This document shows positions 26,967 to 37,074 of a DNA stretch of 64,000 bases, one piece after another. The stretch's first letter is position 1; every line of letters starts with the position of its first letter. The DNA is from CAVRUD01 sp963849635 (GTDB taxonomy: Bacteria; Chloroflexota; Chloroflexia; Thermomicrobiales; UBA6265). Position numbers and translations under genes: made by a program. Location of the stretch: positions 1 to 64,000 of the forward strand of contig CAWKIA010000005.1 of NCBI GenBank assembly GCA_963849635.1, given 5' to 3'. Under the pieces are notes generated by a model. That model was not told where the DNA came from, did no database searches, and saw only the letters and a program-made list of their open reading frames with translations.

Positions 26967-27941
26967 CTACGGCGGCCCTGGGTCGTCGGTCACGGTCGGT
27001 TCGAGGACCGGCACGCCGTCGCTCCAGACGCCTATGAAACGCTGCTCGGCGGTATTGCCGAGGGCGTACTCGCACCACGTCCCGTCGAAGGAGCACGCCA
27101 TCAGCGCATCGAGGAGCTTCCAGGTGCCGAACCAGTCGAGGGCATCGAGCGTCCCGAAGACATCGGTTGCCGGCATCCCGTGATCGGCGATGAGGGGCGG
27201 GGCGCCGTGGCGGTCGGTCCGCACCTCCACGCAAGTCCTTGCGGTCGGCCGGGATCTGGGCGAGCCCGTCCCAGAACTCGCGCCCCAATTCGCTGGCCGT
27301 CCTCTTCCGCGACGACGACCAGCAGCCGCGTCGCCGCGGGCACCGCTGCCGCGTCGCCGAGCGGGGGGCAAAAGCCGCAGGCCGGCGTGGTCGGCATCAG
27401 GGCGATCGGCACGGGCAGTCCCTCGCTCGGCCGCGATCGCCGCGTACTGCACGGCCAGCACCGCGCCGAACGAATGCCCGACCGCCGTGAGTCGGCTCGG
27501 ATCGGTGGGAGGATGGCCGCTTGCCTCCAGCTCCGCCAGCGCCGATCTGACGGCGGTGGCGACGTGCGGCAGCGGATCGGCGGGGTCGTAGAGCGGATAG
27601 ACGACGACGGCGCCCCGGCGGACGAGGTGGTCGATCCAGGCCCGCCACGGCGCGCCGTTGTCCGTGGCGTCGTTGAGGTCATCGGTTTCGCAGCACGCTG
27701 AGAAGAAGAGGACAATCGGCAAGGGAGCGCTTGCGGTGGGCGTGCCGCCTCCGCGCGGGTCGGCGGGCTCGAACAGCAGGTAGCCGCCGGCGCCCTCGCC
27801 GTGCTCGGTGAAGATGACGTGGTCGTAGTCGTAGTCCAGGCTGCCGGGACCGGTGGCAGGCTGGGTCGGTGCGGTCGGCGTGGTCGGCGTCGCCGGTTGG
27901 GCTCCGGCAGAAGCGGGGACGGCCATGAGCAGGCTCAACAC
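26967..27941 (-). CDS. Exported alpha/beta hydrolase, several frameshifts
   Basis: Secreted hydrolase of about 325 residues. An Ala-rich leader and a TPTAPTQPATG linker precede the fold. The nucleophile elbow is VGHSFGAVLA, with a preceding strand VLFFSACCE like chlorophyllase/PET-hydrolase-type lipases. Frames change near 27415, 27305 and 27235, and the minus strand in other frames supplies LPVPIALMPTTPACGFCPPL and EFWDGLAQIPADRKD. The start is uncertain because the leader continues upstream without a good start codon, so the first bases may also hold an indel. It is opposite to the catabolic genes around it. Confidence 0.7.
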   Translation of the reverse strand: MLSLLMAVPASAGAQPATPTTPTAPTQPATGPGSLDYDYDHVIFTEHGEGAGGYLLFEPADPRGGGTPTASAPLPIVLFFSACCETDDLNDATDNGAPWRAWIDHLVRRGAVVVYPLYDPADPLPHVATAVRSALAELEASGHPPTDPSRLTAVGHSFGAVLAVQYAAIAAERGTARADRPDADHAGLRLLPPARRRGSGARGDAAAGRRRGRGRPANWGASSGTGSPRSRPTARTCVEVRTDRHGAPPLIADHGMPATDVFGTLDALDWFGTWKLLDALMACSFDGTWCEYALGNTAEQRFIGVWSDGVPVLEPTVTDDPGPP

Positions 27942-28329
27942 GCACAGGATTGGGGCAAGGATGGGCGCGCGCGGTATTGGGGTTCCTCGCTCGAAGCGCG
28001 ACCCGCCCGCTCACCAGCCGCGACGGGGCGCACCAATGGTCTGCGGACGCCAGAGCCCTTCCGGGCGGCGGATTCAAGCTTGTGGCCACAGTCTAGCGGA
28101 TGAGCCTCGAGTTTGCGGCGGAGTCCTAAGCCAATTGCCTTGATTGCGGACCGGGCGTAGTGCAAGGTGGGTATCGTCCATCGATTGACGGGCTAAACCC
28201 TGTTTGATATTCTGAATTCACTTGGGCGAATTGACGCATAGTCGACGCGCATGCGCCCCGATGTCGATGACTTCTCGTGGTCGTGCGATGGCCGCGAGAT
28301 GGTTGCGTCTGCCTATGGTGGGGGTGTGC

Positions 28330-29117
28330 GTGCGGCAGTACAACGTCCCGGCGCTCGACAAGGCGATCGCGATCCTCGACCTGCTGGCCTCGTCGGAGGA
28401 TGAGTTGACCGCGACTGAGATCCACCTGGCGGTCGGCATTCCGAAGGCAACCGCCTTCATGATTCTGACCGTTCTTGAGCGGCACCAGATCGTCACCAAG
28501 AGCGAAAGCAACCGCTACACGATAGGAGTGCGGCTCTACGAGTTGGGCATCTCCTACGTCTCCAAACTCGATGTCGTGCGCACGGCGCGGCCGTTCCTCT
28601 CCCAGTTGCTCAAGCAGACGAATCTCACTGCCCACCTTGGCGCGGTTTACAACGGGCGGATGATCTTTCTCGACCGAATCGAGCCGCAGTCGTTTGTGCG
28701 CTTCACGACGTCGCCCGGGCACCCGTGGCGACATCCACATGAGCAGCCTCGGTAAGGCAATCGCGGCTCATCTCGACGCGACGGAGCTCGAACAGATCAT
28801 CGCCCAGGTCGGCCTCGGCGCCTACACGCCATACACCATCACCGAACCTGGATGCCTTTGCGGCCGAGTTGGAGCGGATTCGCGAGCAGGGGTACGCGAT
28901 CGAGGACGAAGAAGGCGAGCTCGGTGTGCGCTGCGTCGGCGCGCCGATCTTTGATCGCCACGGGGCGGTCGTGGCCGCGGTCAGCGTGACCGGGCTGGTG
29001 GTGCACATCCCGGAGGAGCGGTTTGCCAGCCTGGGTGAGATCGTCCGCGAAACCGCCGAGGGGATCTCGGCGGCAATGGGGTATCTGCCGCGCAAGTCGG
29101 AACCGCTGGCATCGTGA
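28330..29117 (+). CDS. IclR-family regulator 1, two frameshifts
   Basis: Transcription factor of about 262 residues. Winged helix-turn-helix at the N-terminus (ALDKAIAILDLLASSEDELT, IPKATAFMILTVLERHQIV), then a GAF-like effector domain (NGRMIFLDRIEPQSFVRF, EEGELGVRCVGAPIF). Frames shift near 28725 and 28850. I use GTG 28330, which matches the usual family start; the frame is open to 28222. It precedes the amidohydrolase gene and probably controls this part of the catabolic island. Confidence 0.88.
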
Positions 29118-29212
29118 CGCGCAGCAGGGCCTGCAGCGGCATTGGACGAGGTTGCATCCGCCAGGTTGATTCGACGTTCGAACGCCTAGCGAAGAGAATG
29201 GAGAATGCCCGC

Positions 29213-30091
29213 ATGATCATTGACGTCCATACGCACGCCCCTCGGCACAAGACGCCACCACCGGTGATCGAATCGAAGCTGAGCGGGCTGTGGCGGCCGG
29301 ATCAATCCGCCTCGACCGCCCACACCTGGGATGACTACATCAAGGGCGTGGAGCCGGTCGACCGGGCGATCGTGTTCAACATCGCCTCCGATCCCCGCGA
29401 GACCGTACCGGAGGACGGCCAGCTGATCTACCCGACGCCGGGTGTCAATGACGACACCGCCGCGATCGTGCGGGCCTATCCGGAGAAACTGATCGGCTTT
29501 CTCACCGTGCATCCGCAGGATCCCGGCGCCCTGGATGAGCTTGAGCGCTGCGTCGGCGATCTTGGCATGAAGGGGGTCAAGTTCGGGCCGAATTACCAGC
29601 ACTTCCATCCCTTGAGCGATGAGGCGTTCCGGATCTACAAGCGGGCCGAAGAGCTGGGCCTGCCGATCCTCTTCCACACGGGGACCTCGCCGGTCCAGTT
29701 CGCCGAGCTGGACTACGCCCACCCGCGTCATATCGACACGGTCGCGATGAAGTTCCCGAATCTGAAGATGATCCTGGCCCACATGGGGCACCCGTGGCAG
29801 ATCGAGTGCTTCATCGTCATCCGCAAGCACCCCAACGTCTTTGCCGATATCTCGGCCAATTTCTATCGCCCGTGGTCCTGCTACAACGCCTTCATCCACG
29901 CGACCGAATGGAACGTGCTCCACAAGCTGCTCTTTGGCTCAGATTTCCCGATCGCGACGCCGAAGGAGACGATGGACTCGCTGAGCCACGTCAACGACGT
30001 GGTCGCCGGGACGAACCTGCCGCGCGTGCCGGAGGCGGAGCTAGAGAAGATTCTCTACCGGGACAGTCTGGGATTGTTGGGGCTGGAATAG
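29213..30091 (+). CDS. Amidohydrolase 2 family metal-dependent hydrolase/decarboxylase
   Basis: TIM-barrel metal enzyme of 292 residues. DVHTHAP gives the HxH ligands, ILFHTGTS and ILAHMGHPW further His, and LLFGSDFP the catalytic Asp. This is the ACMSD/amidohydrolase-2 class, which hydrolyses C-N or C-O bonds or decarboxylates aromatic acids. GGAGA lies 9 bases before ATG 29213. It is intact and lies between the IclR regulator and the dimethylformamidase-like gene. Confidence 0.92.
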   Translation: MIIDVHTHAPRHKTPPPVIESKLSGLWRPDQSASTAHTWDDYIKGVEPVDRAIVFNIASDPRETVPEDGQLIYPTPGVNDDTAAIVRAYPEKLIGFLTVHPQDPGALDELERCVGDLGMKGVKFGPNYQHFHPLSDEAFRIYKRAEELGLPILFHTGTSPVQFAELDYAHPRHIDTVAMKFPNLKMILAHMGHPWQIECFIVIRKHPNVFADISANFYRPWSCYNAFIHATEWNVLHKLLFGSDFPIATPKETMDSLSHVNDVVAGTNLPRVPEAELEKILYRDSLGLLGLE

Positions 30092-30178
30092 GGTCATTGC
30101 GATGCCGGAAACCCTGCGGGTACCACGGCGGCCTATTGTGAACACCGTTTCGCCTCGTGCATCAGGGAGGAATCGCAG

Positions 30179-31798
30179 GTGCTCGTTGGACACGTGAGCG
30201 ACGAACGGTACGTGGCGCTGGCCGATGTCCTCGTCGAGTTCGAGCGGGACGGGCGGAGCGTGGCGGTCGTGCGCTCGACGCCGCGGGGGTGCGGTCTACG
30301 CCGAGATCGAACCCGGGGAGTACCGGGTGACGCTGGTGCGCGATGGTTACGGCTCAAAGAGCGTCACGATGTCGGCCAATCCTGCTGAGCCGTACAAGTT
30401 CCGGCTGCTGAGCGATGGGCTGCTCGGCTACGTCTGGCCGAAGTGGGTCCAGACGGGCGAGCGCTCCGAGTTCCGGGTCCACGCGGTCGAGTCATATCAG
30501 CTCACGCTCTGGCGGTACGGCCTTGAAAAGACGTTCGTCAAGATGCTCGGTTGGTTCGACGAGCACGGCCCCCGGGCGGTGATGCAGATCACACCGGACG
30601 GCGACTACACCCAGACTGGGATCGGTTGGAACAAGCAGGGTTACGGCAGCCCGCATCTGACCCAGTTCGTCACTGGGCCGGAGCAATCGGGACTCTATTA
30701 CCTGCACGCGAAGACAGAATCCGGGAGGTTCTTCTCCGTTTCCCTGGATCGTGGCGCCGAAGGAGCCCATGGCTTCGGTAGCAGTCGTGGCCGCCAATAT
30801 CACCTGGAACGTCTACAACAATTTTGGAGGCCGCTCCAACTATGTGAACTCCACCGGACTTCCACCGGAGCCCGTCGTCAACGCTCGCCTCGACCAGACG
30901 CGCTACACCCAGGTGGGCGTCTTCAACGAGTGGGGTGCGCCGGATGAGGCCTACAAGCCGATCTCGTTCGAGCGACCGGAGCCGTTCAATCACGTGCCGG
31001 AAGGGCAGGAGGTGACCGATCCGATCACCGGGCGGCAGGGCTGCCACCTGGCCCCTGCTGAGTGGCGCCTGCTCGGCTGGCTGGAGCGGGAGGGGTTTGG
31101 CTATGACCTTTACAGTGAGACCCAATTGCACGACGGTACGCTTGACCTTGACGCCTATAAGGTCCTGATCATCAGCGTTCACCCCGAGTACTGGTCGCGC
31201 GAGATGTTCCTCAAGGTGAAAGCCTGGGTGCAGGCGGGCGGCCGGTTTATGTACCTCGGCGGGAACGGGCTCAATTGCGAGGTGGTCTTCAACGGCGATG
31301 ACACGATTACCTGTCGCTCCCACACCGCCGGCGAAGGGGGGGCGTTTCGCTACTTCGCCAAGTCTGTCGGGCGGGAGATCGACAGCCGGATGGACCGGAC
31401 CCTGGAGAGCGAGGCCGCCCTCCTCGGCGTGGCGATGACGGAGACGGGGATCATGACTTCGGCGCCGTACAGGCTGATCGCCGCCGACCACTGGGTGTTT
31501 GCCGGGACCGGCCTGAAGGAGGGAGACCTCTTCGGCGAGAACAGCTCTACACGAGCGATGCCCGGGCGGGGCCTCCGGGCATGAGACGGACAAGATCAGC
31601 CCGGCTTCCCCGTCGAACACCGTCCTGCTGGCGAAGGGGACGAATCCGGATGACGGCGGCGCCGAGATGACGATCTACGACCTGCCCAGCGGTGGCGCGG
31701 TTTTCGCCGTCTGGTCGATCACCTATCCGGCTTCGCTGCTCGTCGACGATGCAATCTCGCGGATTACCGCCAACGTCTTGAGCCGCTTTCTCGCTTGA
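30179..31798 (+). CDS. N,N-dimethylformamidase large-subunit-like protein, three frameshifts
   Basis: About 540 residues when joined. It matches the C-terminal catalytic part of the dimethylformamidase large subunit: ITWNVYNNFGGRSNYVNSTG, then VLIISVHPEYWSREMF, and at the end ASGHETDKISPASP and ITYPASLLVDDAISRI. A beta-rich N-terminal part (GEYRVTLVRDGYG, PKWVQTGERSEFRVHA) resembles the usual accessory domain. Breaks lie near 30292, 30745 and 31545. GGAGGA precedes GTG 30179. No small-subunit gene is next to it, so it may act alone or on another amide. Neighbours are amidohydrolases. Confidence 0.82.
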
Positions 31799-31866
31799 TT
31801 CACCGAGCATTTTGAAGAGTCGGATCGTCCGGTCAATCGATTCGGGTGAGACTACGCGTGTGTGTC

Positions 31867-31893
31867 GCCCGGGGCTCACGGCCCGGGCTCAAC
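31867..31893. repeat. Intergenic palindrome (CCCGGGG type)
   Basis: GCCCGGGGCTCACGGCCCGGGC, an imperfect member of the interspersed family, lies between the dimethylformamidase-like stop and the second creatininase gene. Confidence 0.5.
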
Positions 31894-31925
31894 ATGAACA
31901 GCCTCTCCGAGGCTAGAGGTGGTGG

Positions 31926-32702
31926 ATGGGGACCTTTCGGCTGTTCAATGAGTTGACGCGAGAGGATGCCGGGCGCTGGCGGCGACAGCGACGATCGTCT
32001 TGCCAGTCGGGGCGACGGAGCAGCATGGGCCGCATCTGCCGGTGGGGACCGATAGCTTCGCGGTCGAGCACATCGTCCGAAGTGCCGCCGAGCAGGTGGG
32101 AGGTCAGGTGCCGCTCGTAGTGGCGCCGACGCTGCCGTTCGGGTGCTCACCCCATCATCTGCCGTTTGGCGGGACGATGTCGATCTCGTCGGAGACCTAC
32201 TTGCGGGTTGTCACGGACCTGATCGAGTCGCTCGTGATCGGCGGCTGGACTCGCCTTGCGATCGTCAACGGGCACGGCGGCAACCACGAGTTGGTCCAGC
32301 TGGTGGTCAGGGATGTGGCACTGAAGCATCCTGTCTCCGGCCTGGCCTGCTCGTACTGGTTGCCGGCGTGGGATGCGCTGCTGGCGGAGGATGCCCACCA
32401 AGATGGGCGGGTGCCAGGTCATGCCGGGGCGTTTGAGACGTCGCTGGTGATGGCGCTTCGGCCGGAGTTGGTCAAGGAGCCACGTCCGCATCGCGACGGC
32501 AACCATGCTGTATCACCCGAGAGCGGGTTCTCTCTGTCGCGGCGGGAGCGACACGGCTCGTGGCAGGAGATCGACGGCTACAGCGATAGCCCGGATCTGG
32601 CTACGGCCGAGAAGGGCGACGCGATACTTGCGCGCTGTCGCGGGTGCGATCGGGTCGATGCTGGTTGAGTTTCACATGGAGAGCGGGGGCGCACGGGCGT
32701 GA
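31926..32702 (+). CDS. Creatininase-family amidohydrolase 2, two frameshifts
   Basis: About 258 residues. The metal motif VGATEQHGPHLPVGTD carries Glu, His and Asp ligands; VNGHGGNHELV and GHAGAFETS follow. The first 16 codons (GTFRLFNELTREDA) are in a different frame from the metal motif, with a break near 31974. A second break near 32635 restores a C-terminus ending at 32702, where GTGA overlaps the next start. Closest in motif wording to creatinine and glycyl-amide hydrolases. It is coupled to the enolase-superfamily gene that follows. Confidence 0.85.
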
Positions 32703-33650
32703 AAATCACCGATGATCGAGACGATCCCGTCAACGTCCCTATCGACCCGCATTTGGCGATCAAGGGCGGACGCGGCGCTCACACCGACTCCCCATTTCTC
32801 TTCGTGCGTGTGAAGACCGACGAGGGAATCGACGGTCTGGGTGAGGTCACGTGCACGCCAGTTGTGGAGTGGCGAAAATCAGGTGACCGCCGCTCACGTG
32901 ATCCAGAACTTCATCGCACCGGTGCTGATTGGCGAGGGATCCGAGAGCTTATGAGCGTCTAAGTATTAGATTGCCCAGCTCTGTTGCCAAACATCCCTTC
33001 ACCAAGTCCGCTATCGAGATGGCGCTCTGGGACACTGGGCAAGGCGGCGAATCTGCCGGTCTACCGAATGCTGGGCGGTCCGGTGCGGGACTTTGTGCCA
33101 ACCAAGTTCTCGGTCTCCGGTGCGGAGCCAGCCCAGGCGGCCGAGATCGCGGCGTGGGCGGTCGAGCAAGGCTTCCGCACGATGAAGGTGAAGGTCGGCA
33201 CGAGCCGGAAAGCGAGTCGCCCGGGTGCGGGCGAGTGCGGGAGGCGATTGGACCCGACATGCGCCTGGGCGTGGACGCCGAAAGGGCGGCTGGGCGCCGC
33301 GGACGGCCGATGCCAGACCAGCCGGCGTCTGATGGAGTTCGGCGATCTACTTCGCCGAGCGCCGGTCGCGACCTGGCAGTCTCTGGCTGGCGGATTGCGC
33401 CGGGCGGTCACGGTCCCGATCATGGCCGACGAGAGCGTTAAGCTCTCCAGGACGCGATGGCGCATCTGCCCGCGCGAGGCGCGGCCGATCGTCCTCTCGT
33501 ATCTATGCCGGAAGGGCGGTCAGGATCGACCGCCCCGGAAGGCGCGGCGGCACGCCGAGGCCGTGCCGTCATGACCTGTGCCGTCGGAGCAACCTGGGAT
33601 GGGAGTGGCGCTGTGCCATCGATATCTGGAACGAGGCGACCACCGGCCTA
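32699..33650 (+). pseudogene. Enolase-superfamily enzyme 2, heavily frame-disrupted
   Basis: Recognisable pieces of a mandelate racemase/MLE-type enzyme in three frames: FLFVRVKTDEGIDGLGEVTC, AHVIQNFIAPVLIGEG, KSAIEMALWDT, LPVYRMLGGPVRDFVPTKFS, QGFRTMKVKVGT, then VREAIGPDMRLGVDAE, VTVPIMADESV and SNLGMGVAL. The order is right for the family, but at least eight breaks and missing blocks are needed, and the C-terminal region cannot be followed past about 33650. It could be true decay or uncorrected sequence. It overlaps the preceding amidohydrolase gene by four bases. Confidence 0.7.
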
Positions 33651-34085
33651 ACGAACGGCCGGGCGGAACCCGTGCACAAATATTCGAAGCCGTCGCCAGC
33701 GCCGCCGGCCTGCAGGCTGACCACAATCACCCGCCGCGCGTCCGCGTCGCTGCAGCCGGGTCTTGCGTCTGCAGGTCCGCAGTAAAGCGTTTGGCGCGGT
33801 TTCGGGTGTAGTGTGGGCTCACAGGCTTTCCAGCAGCATAGCGGTATTCTTGCGGCAAGTGGCGGCAAGGGTGTATCACTCTTATCCCGACGACCGTGTC
33901 CACCTGCAAACCGATTCTTACATCCCATCACCCCTCACGAGAGGCCAAAGTCCAGGATATCGTGACTCGTTGAAATTGGGGCTGCGCATACACGCTGGGT
34001 AGATCGGTCTGCCCCTACAGCCGCTGGGCGGCGGTTGATCGGCACAAAGCCCAAGTGACCAAACTAGAGGCAGTCGCGATTGCCC
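33651..34085. other. Region without an assignable gene
   Basis: One frame from about 33624 to 33785 reads through without a stop (contains WNEATTGLTNGRAEPVHKYS) but I do not recognise it and see no start. The rest shows no gene. It separates the broken enolase-superfamily gene from the convergent third creatininase gene. Confidence 0.4.
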
Positions 34086-34970
34086 TTACCAGCCGAACGG
34101 ATAATCCATCGTGGGTTTGATGGCGTGGTGCTCGCGTCGGGATTCAGTGGGGCGGGTGCGGAACCAGCAGACCATCGCGGCGAGGCGTTCGCTGGCGCGG
34201 TTGAAGACGCGCTCGCCTTTCTCGGCTGTGCCGAGTTCGGGGGCGCCGAAGGAGCCAGTCTCGGAGTAGCTTGAGGTCCAGGAGATGATGCTGGCCGGGC
34301 CGGATCCAAGGGTGATGTCGGTGTAGTGCCACTCAGCGGCGCCGGGGATTTGGGTTGTGTAGTCGGGCAAAGCGCCATGGACGCGGTCGGTGCGGACCCC
34401 GGCGGCGTCCATGTGCAGGTACATCGAGGTTTCGAGTTCGCAGGCGTGGGCGCTGCCGCCGTGGCCGCTCTCCCGGACCTCCTCGTTCCAGTACTGGGCG
34501 ATCAGTTCCCACCAGGAGACGCTGAGGCAGAGCGCGTCGGTCTGGAGGTTGGTCTGGCGCGCAGCCTGATCGACCAGCGGCGCGTTGGAGCCGTGACCGT
34601 TGACCAGCACGATCCGCTTGAAGCCGTGGTAGGCGACCGAGCGGGTGATATCGACCAGCATGCTGACGAAGGTCGTCGGCTCGACCGTGATCGTCCCCGG
34701 GAAGTCCATGACGTGGTTGCAGTAGCCGTAGGAGACCGGCGGCATCACGAGCATGTCTTCCGGCGCGGACATGCCCGCCGCCTGGCAGACCGAGTTGGCG
34801 CAGCGCACGTCGACATCGAGTGGCAGGTGGTAGCCGTGCTGTTCGACCGATCCAACCGGCAGCACGATCACCTTCTTCTGGGCGATCGCCTCGTTGATTT
34901 CCGGCCAGGTCAGCTTTTCGTAGCGGTGTTCACCCCGGACGAGATCGGCGTCGACGGGCGGCACTGTCAT
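34086..34970 (-). CDS. Creatininase-family amidohydrolase 3
   Basis: Intact, 294 residues. VLPVGSVEQHGYHLPLDVD gives the metal-binding Glu, His and Asp; VLVNGHGSNAPLVD and GHGGSAHACELETS follow. It is the longest of the three paralogs, with an extra segment (PDYTTQIPGAAEWHYTDITL) before the C-terminal helix. GGAG lies 9 bases before ATG 34970. It faces the two plus-strand paralogs and has its own upstream region with a strong palindrome at 35165-35188. Confidence 0.93.
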   Translation of the reverse strand: MTVPPVDADLVRGEHRYEKLTWPEINEAIAQKKVIVLPVGSVEQHGYHLPLDVDVRCANSVCQAAGMSAPEDMLVMPPVSYGYCNHVMDFPGTITVEPTTFVSMLVDITRSVAYHGFKRIVLVNGHGSNAPLVDQAARQTNLQTDALCLSVSWWELIAQYWNEEVRESGHGGSAHACELETSMYLHMDAAGVRTDRVHGALPDYTTQIPGAAEWHYTDITLGSGPASIISWTSSYSETGSFGAPELGTAEKGERVFNRASERLAAMVCWFRTRPTESRREHHAIKPTMDYPFGW

Positions 34971-35164
34971 AACGTGGTCTCCATTCCCTCGTTGTTGCGA
35001 TAGGTCAGAACGTACGGTCGTTGGGGCGGAGGTCACCTGGACCGACTGAATTCCGGGTAAGTCCCGTGAGCGACCCAGGATTGCCGAGATTTCCGGGGAT
35101 CTTCGGGTGCTTCGGGCGGCGACCGCGGTTTCGTCGCCGCGGTCGATCCGCAGTCGCTCCACGC

Positions 35165-35188
35165 GTAACCACAACCTGTTGTGGTTAC
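35165..35188. promoter_or_regulatory. 24-bp palindrome upstream of creatininase 3
   Basis: GTAACCACAA and TTGTGGTTAC are perfect 10-base arms around CCTG, in the gap before the creatininase 3 gene. It is AT-richer than its surroundings and looks like a regulator binding site; an IclR or GntR protein is a candidate. Confidence 0.55.
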
Positions 35189-35269
35189 GATGAATTAGTT
35201 GGTCCAGGTGACACGGAGGTCCGCCCCTACGCCGGTACATATCGTGCAATGTGCGAAGGCGGTCATCGG

Positions 35270-36679
35270 TCAGTTCGATGCACGGTGTAGATCGTCCAGC
35301 GCCGTAATCGTCCCGGCCGCCAGGACGGCGGCGGCGGTGTCGGCAAACGGGGAGATTTCGATCTCGTAGCCTCCTCGGGGGAACTCTTCGGCGGTCGGGA
35401 CGTAGCCGGCCCAGCCGCCGGTATAGCCGCCGAACCAGGTCGCGGGGAATGGGGAGGCCGCCTTGATCTCCTTGCCGGTCGCCAGGAAGGGTTCACCTTC
35501 CACGCCGGCGAAGACGACCGGGCCGATCCGCAGCAGGTGCAGACCGACCGGGGTCGAGGTCAGGCCGTCGTACGCCTCGGAGCGGGAGCGAGTCATGGTC
35601 GACCGCTTGGCCACGAAGGTCGCCGCCTCGATCTCGGCGGCGGGCGCGCCCGCCGCTTTGAGCGATTCCAGGCGCTGCTTGGCCGCCTCCGCCTGGGCGA
35701 TCGCGTCCGCCCGTGGTACCTGGGAGCCGAGCGGCAGGTCGACCGTCAATTCGCGGGTGCGAATGGCCGGTTCGGGCGACTCCACCGGCACGGCGCGCCA
35801 CTTGCCCAGCGGCGCGCCGGACTCCCAGATCCGCTCGTGCTCGTACCGGACCGCCGGTACATCCAGGCTGTGCCAAACCCGAGCCGCCTCGCACCCGACC
35901 TGGGCGCCGATAGAACGGACCGCTTTGAGGTCGTCCGAAAAGCCCTTCGGGCCGGGACCGGCATCGCCGGTCGCGCCCTGGGCAAAGAGGCAGGTCGCGC
36001 CGGTCACGCCTTCGAAGACCCGGCGCATGTGCCCCGGCCAGTCCGGGCTGATGAGCCGGTTGGTGGGACCGAGGAAGGTCGGATGCATGGTGTAGCCGAC
36101 GATGGCCGCGATCGGATCGCCGTCTGCGTCGTCGATGCGGACAACCAGGACCTCAGGGTCGATCTCGCCGTCTGGGTTGACTCCCGTGACGGTACGGCCG
36201 CTGGGGGCGGTTTCGCGCCGGTTGACGGCGACGTGGCTTTCGCCCCGCCCCCAGCCCATGCGGGCGGGCGTCATGTTGAGGCGAGCTTCCCGGGCCGCGC
36301 CGGCGACCAGACTGGGCAGGATGGTGTAGTAGGCCTCCAGGGCGGTCTGCCCCTCGGTCGTCCACGACCAGGAGCGCGGAGGAGGACCGGCGTGGTTGTG
36401 GGAGATGGAGGCGCGCACCTGGGATGGGGTAATGCCGAGTTCGGCAGCAACCGCCGCGCGGATCGCGTCGCTTTCGGCACGGGAGATGACGACGACTTCG
36501 AGTTCACAGAACGCGGCCGTCTGCTCGCCGTCGCTGGCGACCAGGACGGTCGCCACGAGATCCTGATCGACCCCATCGGGGAGGACGTGGGTCTGGGCAC
36601 CCCAGTTGGCGTGGGGGGCTGTGAGCGGTGGGGTGATGATGGCGCGGCCAACACCAGCCCGAAGGGTTGGAGAGTTCAC
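35270..36679 (-). CDS. Neutral/alkaline ceramidase-like hydrolase
   Basis: Amide hydrolase of 469 residues related to neutral ceramidases. It starts LRAGVGRAIITPPL, the typical first strand of the fold, then ISHNHAGPP with zinc-binding His, VGYTMHPTFLGP, and FAQGATGDAGPGP. It lacks the export signal seen in true ceramidases, so it is probably cytosolic and acts on another amide. GTG 36679 has GGAGA 6 bases upstream. It shares direction with creatininase 3 and the truncated permease next to it. Confidence 0.88.
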   Translation of the reverse strand: MNSPTLRAGVGRAIITPPLTAPHANWGAQTHVLPDGVDQDLVATVLVASDGEQTAAFCELEVVVISRAESDAIRAAVAAELGITPSQVRASISHNHAGPPPRSWSWTTEGQTALEAYYTILPSLVAGAAREARLNMTPARMGWGRGESHVAVNRRETAPSGRTVTGVNPDGEIDPEVLVVRIDDADGDPIAAIVGYTMHPTFLGPTNRLISPDWPGHMRRVFEGVTGATCLFAQGATGDAGPGPKGFSDDLKAVRSIGAQVGCEAARVWHSLDVPAVRYEHERIWESGAPLGKWRAVPVESPEPAIRTRELTVDLPLGSQVPRADAIAQAEAAKQRLESLKAAGAPAAEIEAATFVAKRSTMTRSRSEAYDGLTSTPVGLHLLRIGPVVFAGVEGEPFLATGKEIKAASPFPATWFGGYTGGWAGYVPTAEEFPRGGYEIEISPFADTAAAVLAAGTITALDDLHRASN

Positions 36680-36731
36680 GAGGCGTCTCCCTGTGCACGC
36701 ACGCTGTGACGACCGTACAAACGACCGCCTG

Positions 36732-37019
36732 TTACCGCGACCGCAGGCGCGGATCGAGGATGTCGCGGAGCCCGTCGCCGAGGAAATTGAGTCCCAGTAC
36801 GATGAACATGATCGCCAGCCCCGGGGAGATCGCCATCCAGGGGGCGCGCTCCATGTAGGACCGAGAGGCGTTGAGCATCCCGCCCCAGGACGGATCGGGC
36901 GGCTGGGTGCCGAGGCCCAGGAAGCTCAACCCCGCTTCGGCCAGCACCGCGGACGAGAGGTAGACCGTCGTCAGGACGATCGTCCGGGCGGTGATATTTG
37001 GCAGAATGTGCCGCCCAGG
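36732..37019 (-). pseudogene. 5'-truncated DppC-like ABC permease
   Basis: Only the C-terminal 95 residues of a dipeptide/nickel-type permease remain: HILPNITARTIVLTTVYLSS, VLAEAGLSFLGLGTQPPDPSW, and the end LNFLGDGLRDILDPRLRSR. The family is normally near 280 residues. Sequence to the right of 37020 is the regulatory region of the IclR gene, so the front was lost at a rearrangement point. No other permease, binding protein or ATPase of this importer is adjacent. Confidence 0.85.
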
Positions 37020-37074
37020 GCAGCAAACGTTCAGGCGATGGGTGGTTGACGAGTCGATGGCGGCACTCTATCGT

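Noticed and set aside
33624..33785. Frame containing WNEATTGLTNGRAEPVHKYS as a separate gene
   Set aside because: It has no start codon or ribosome site and I recognise no family. It may be part of the broken enolase-superfamily gene or an unrelated fragment.
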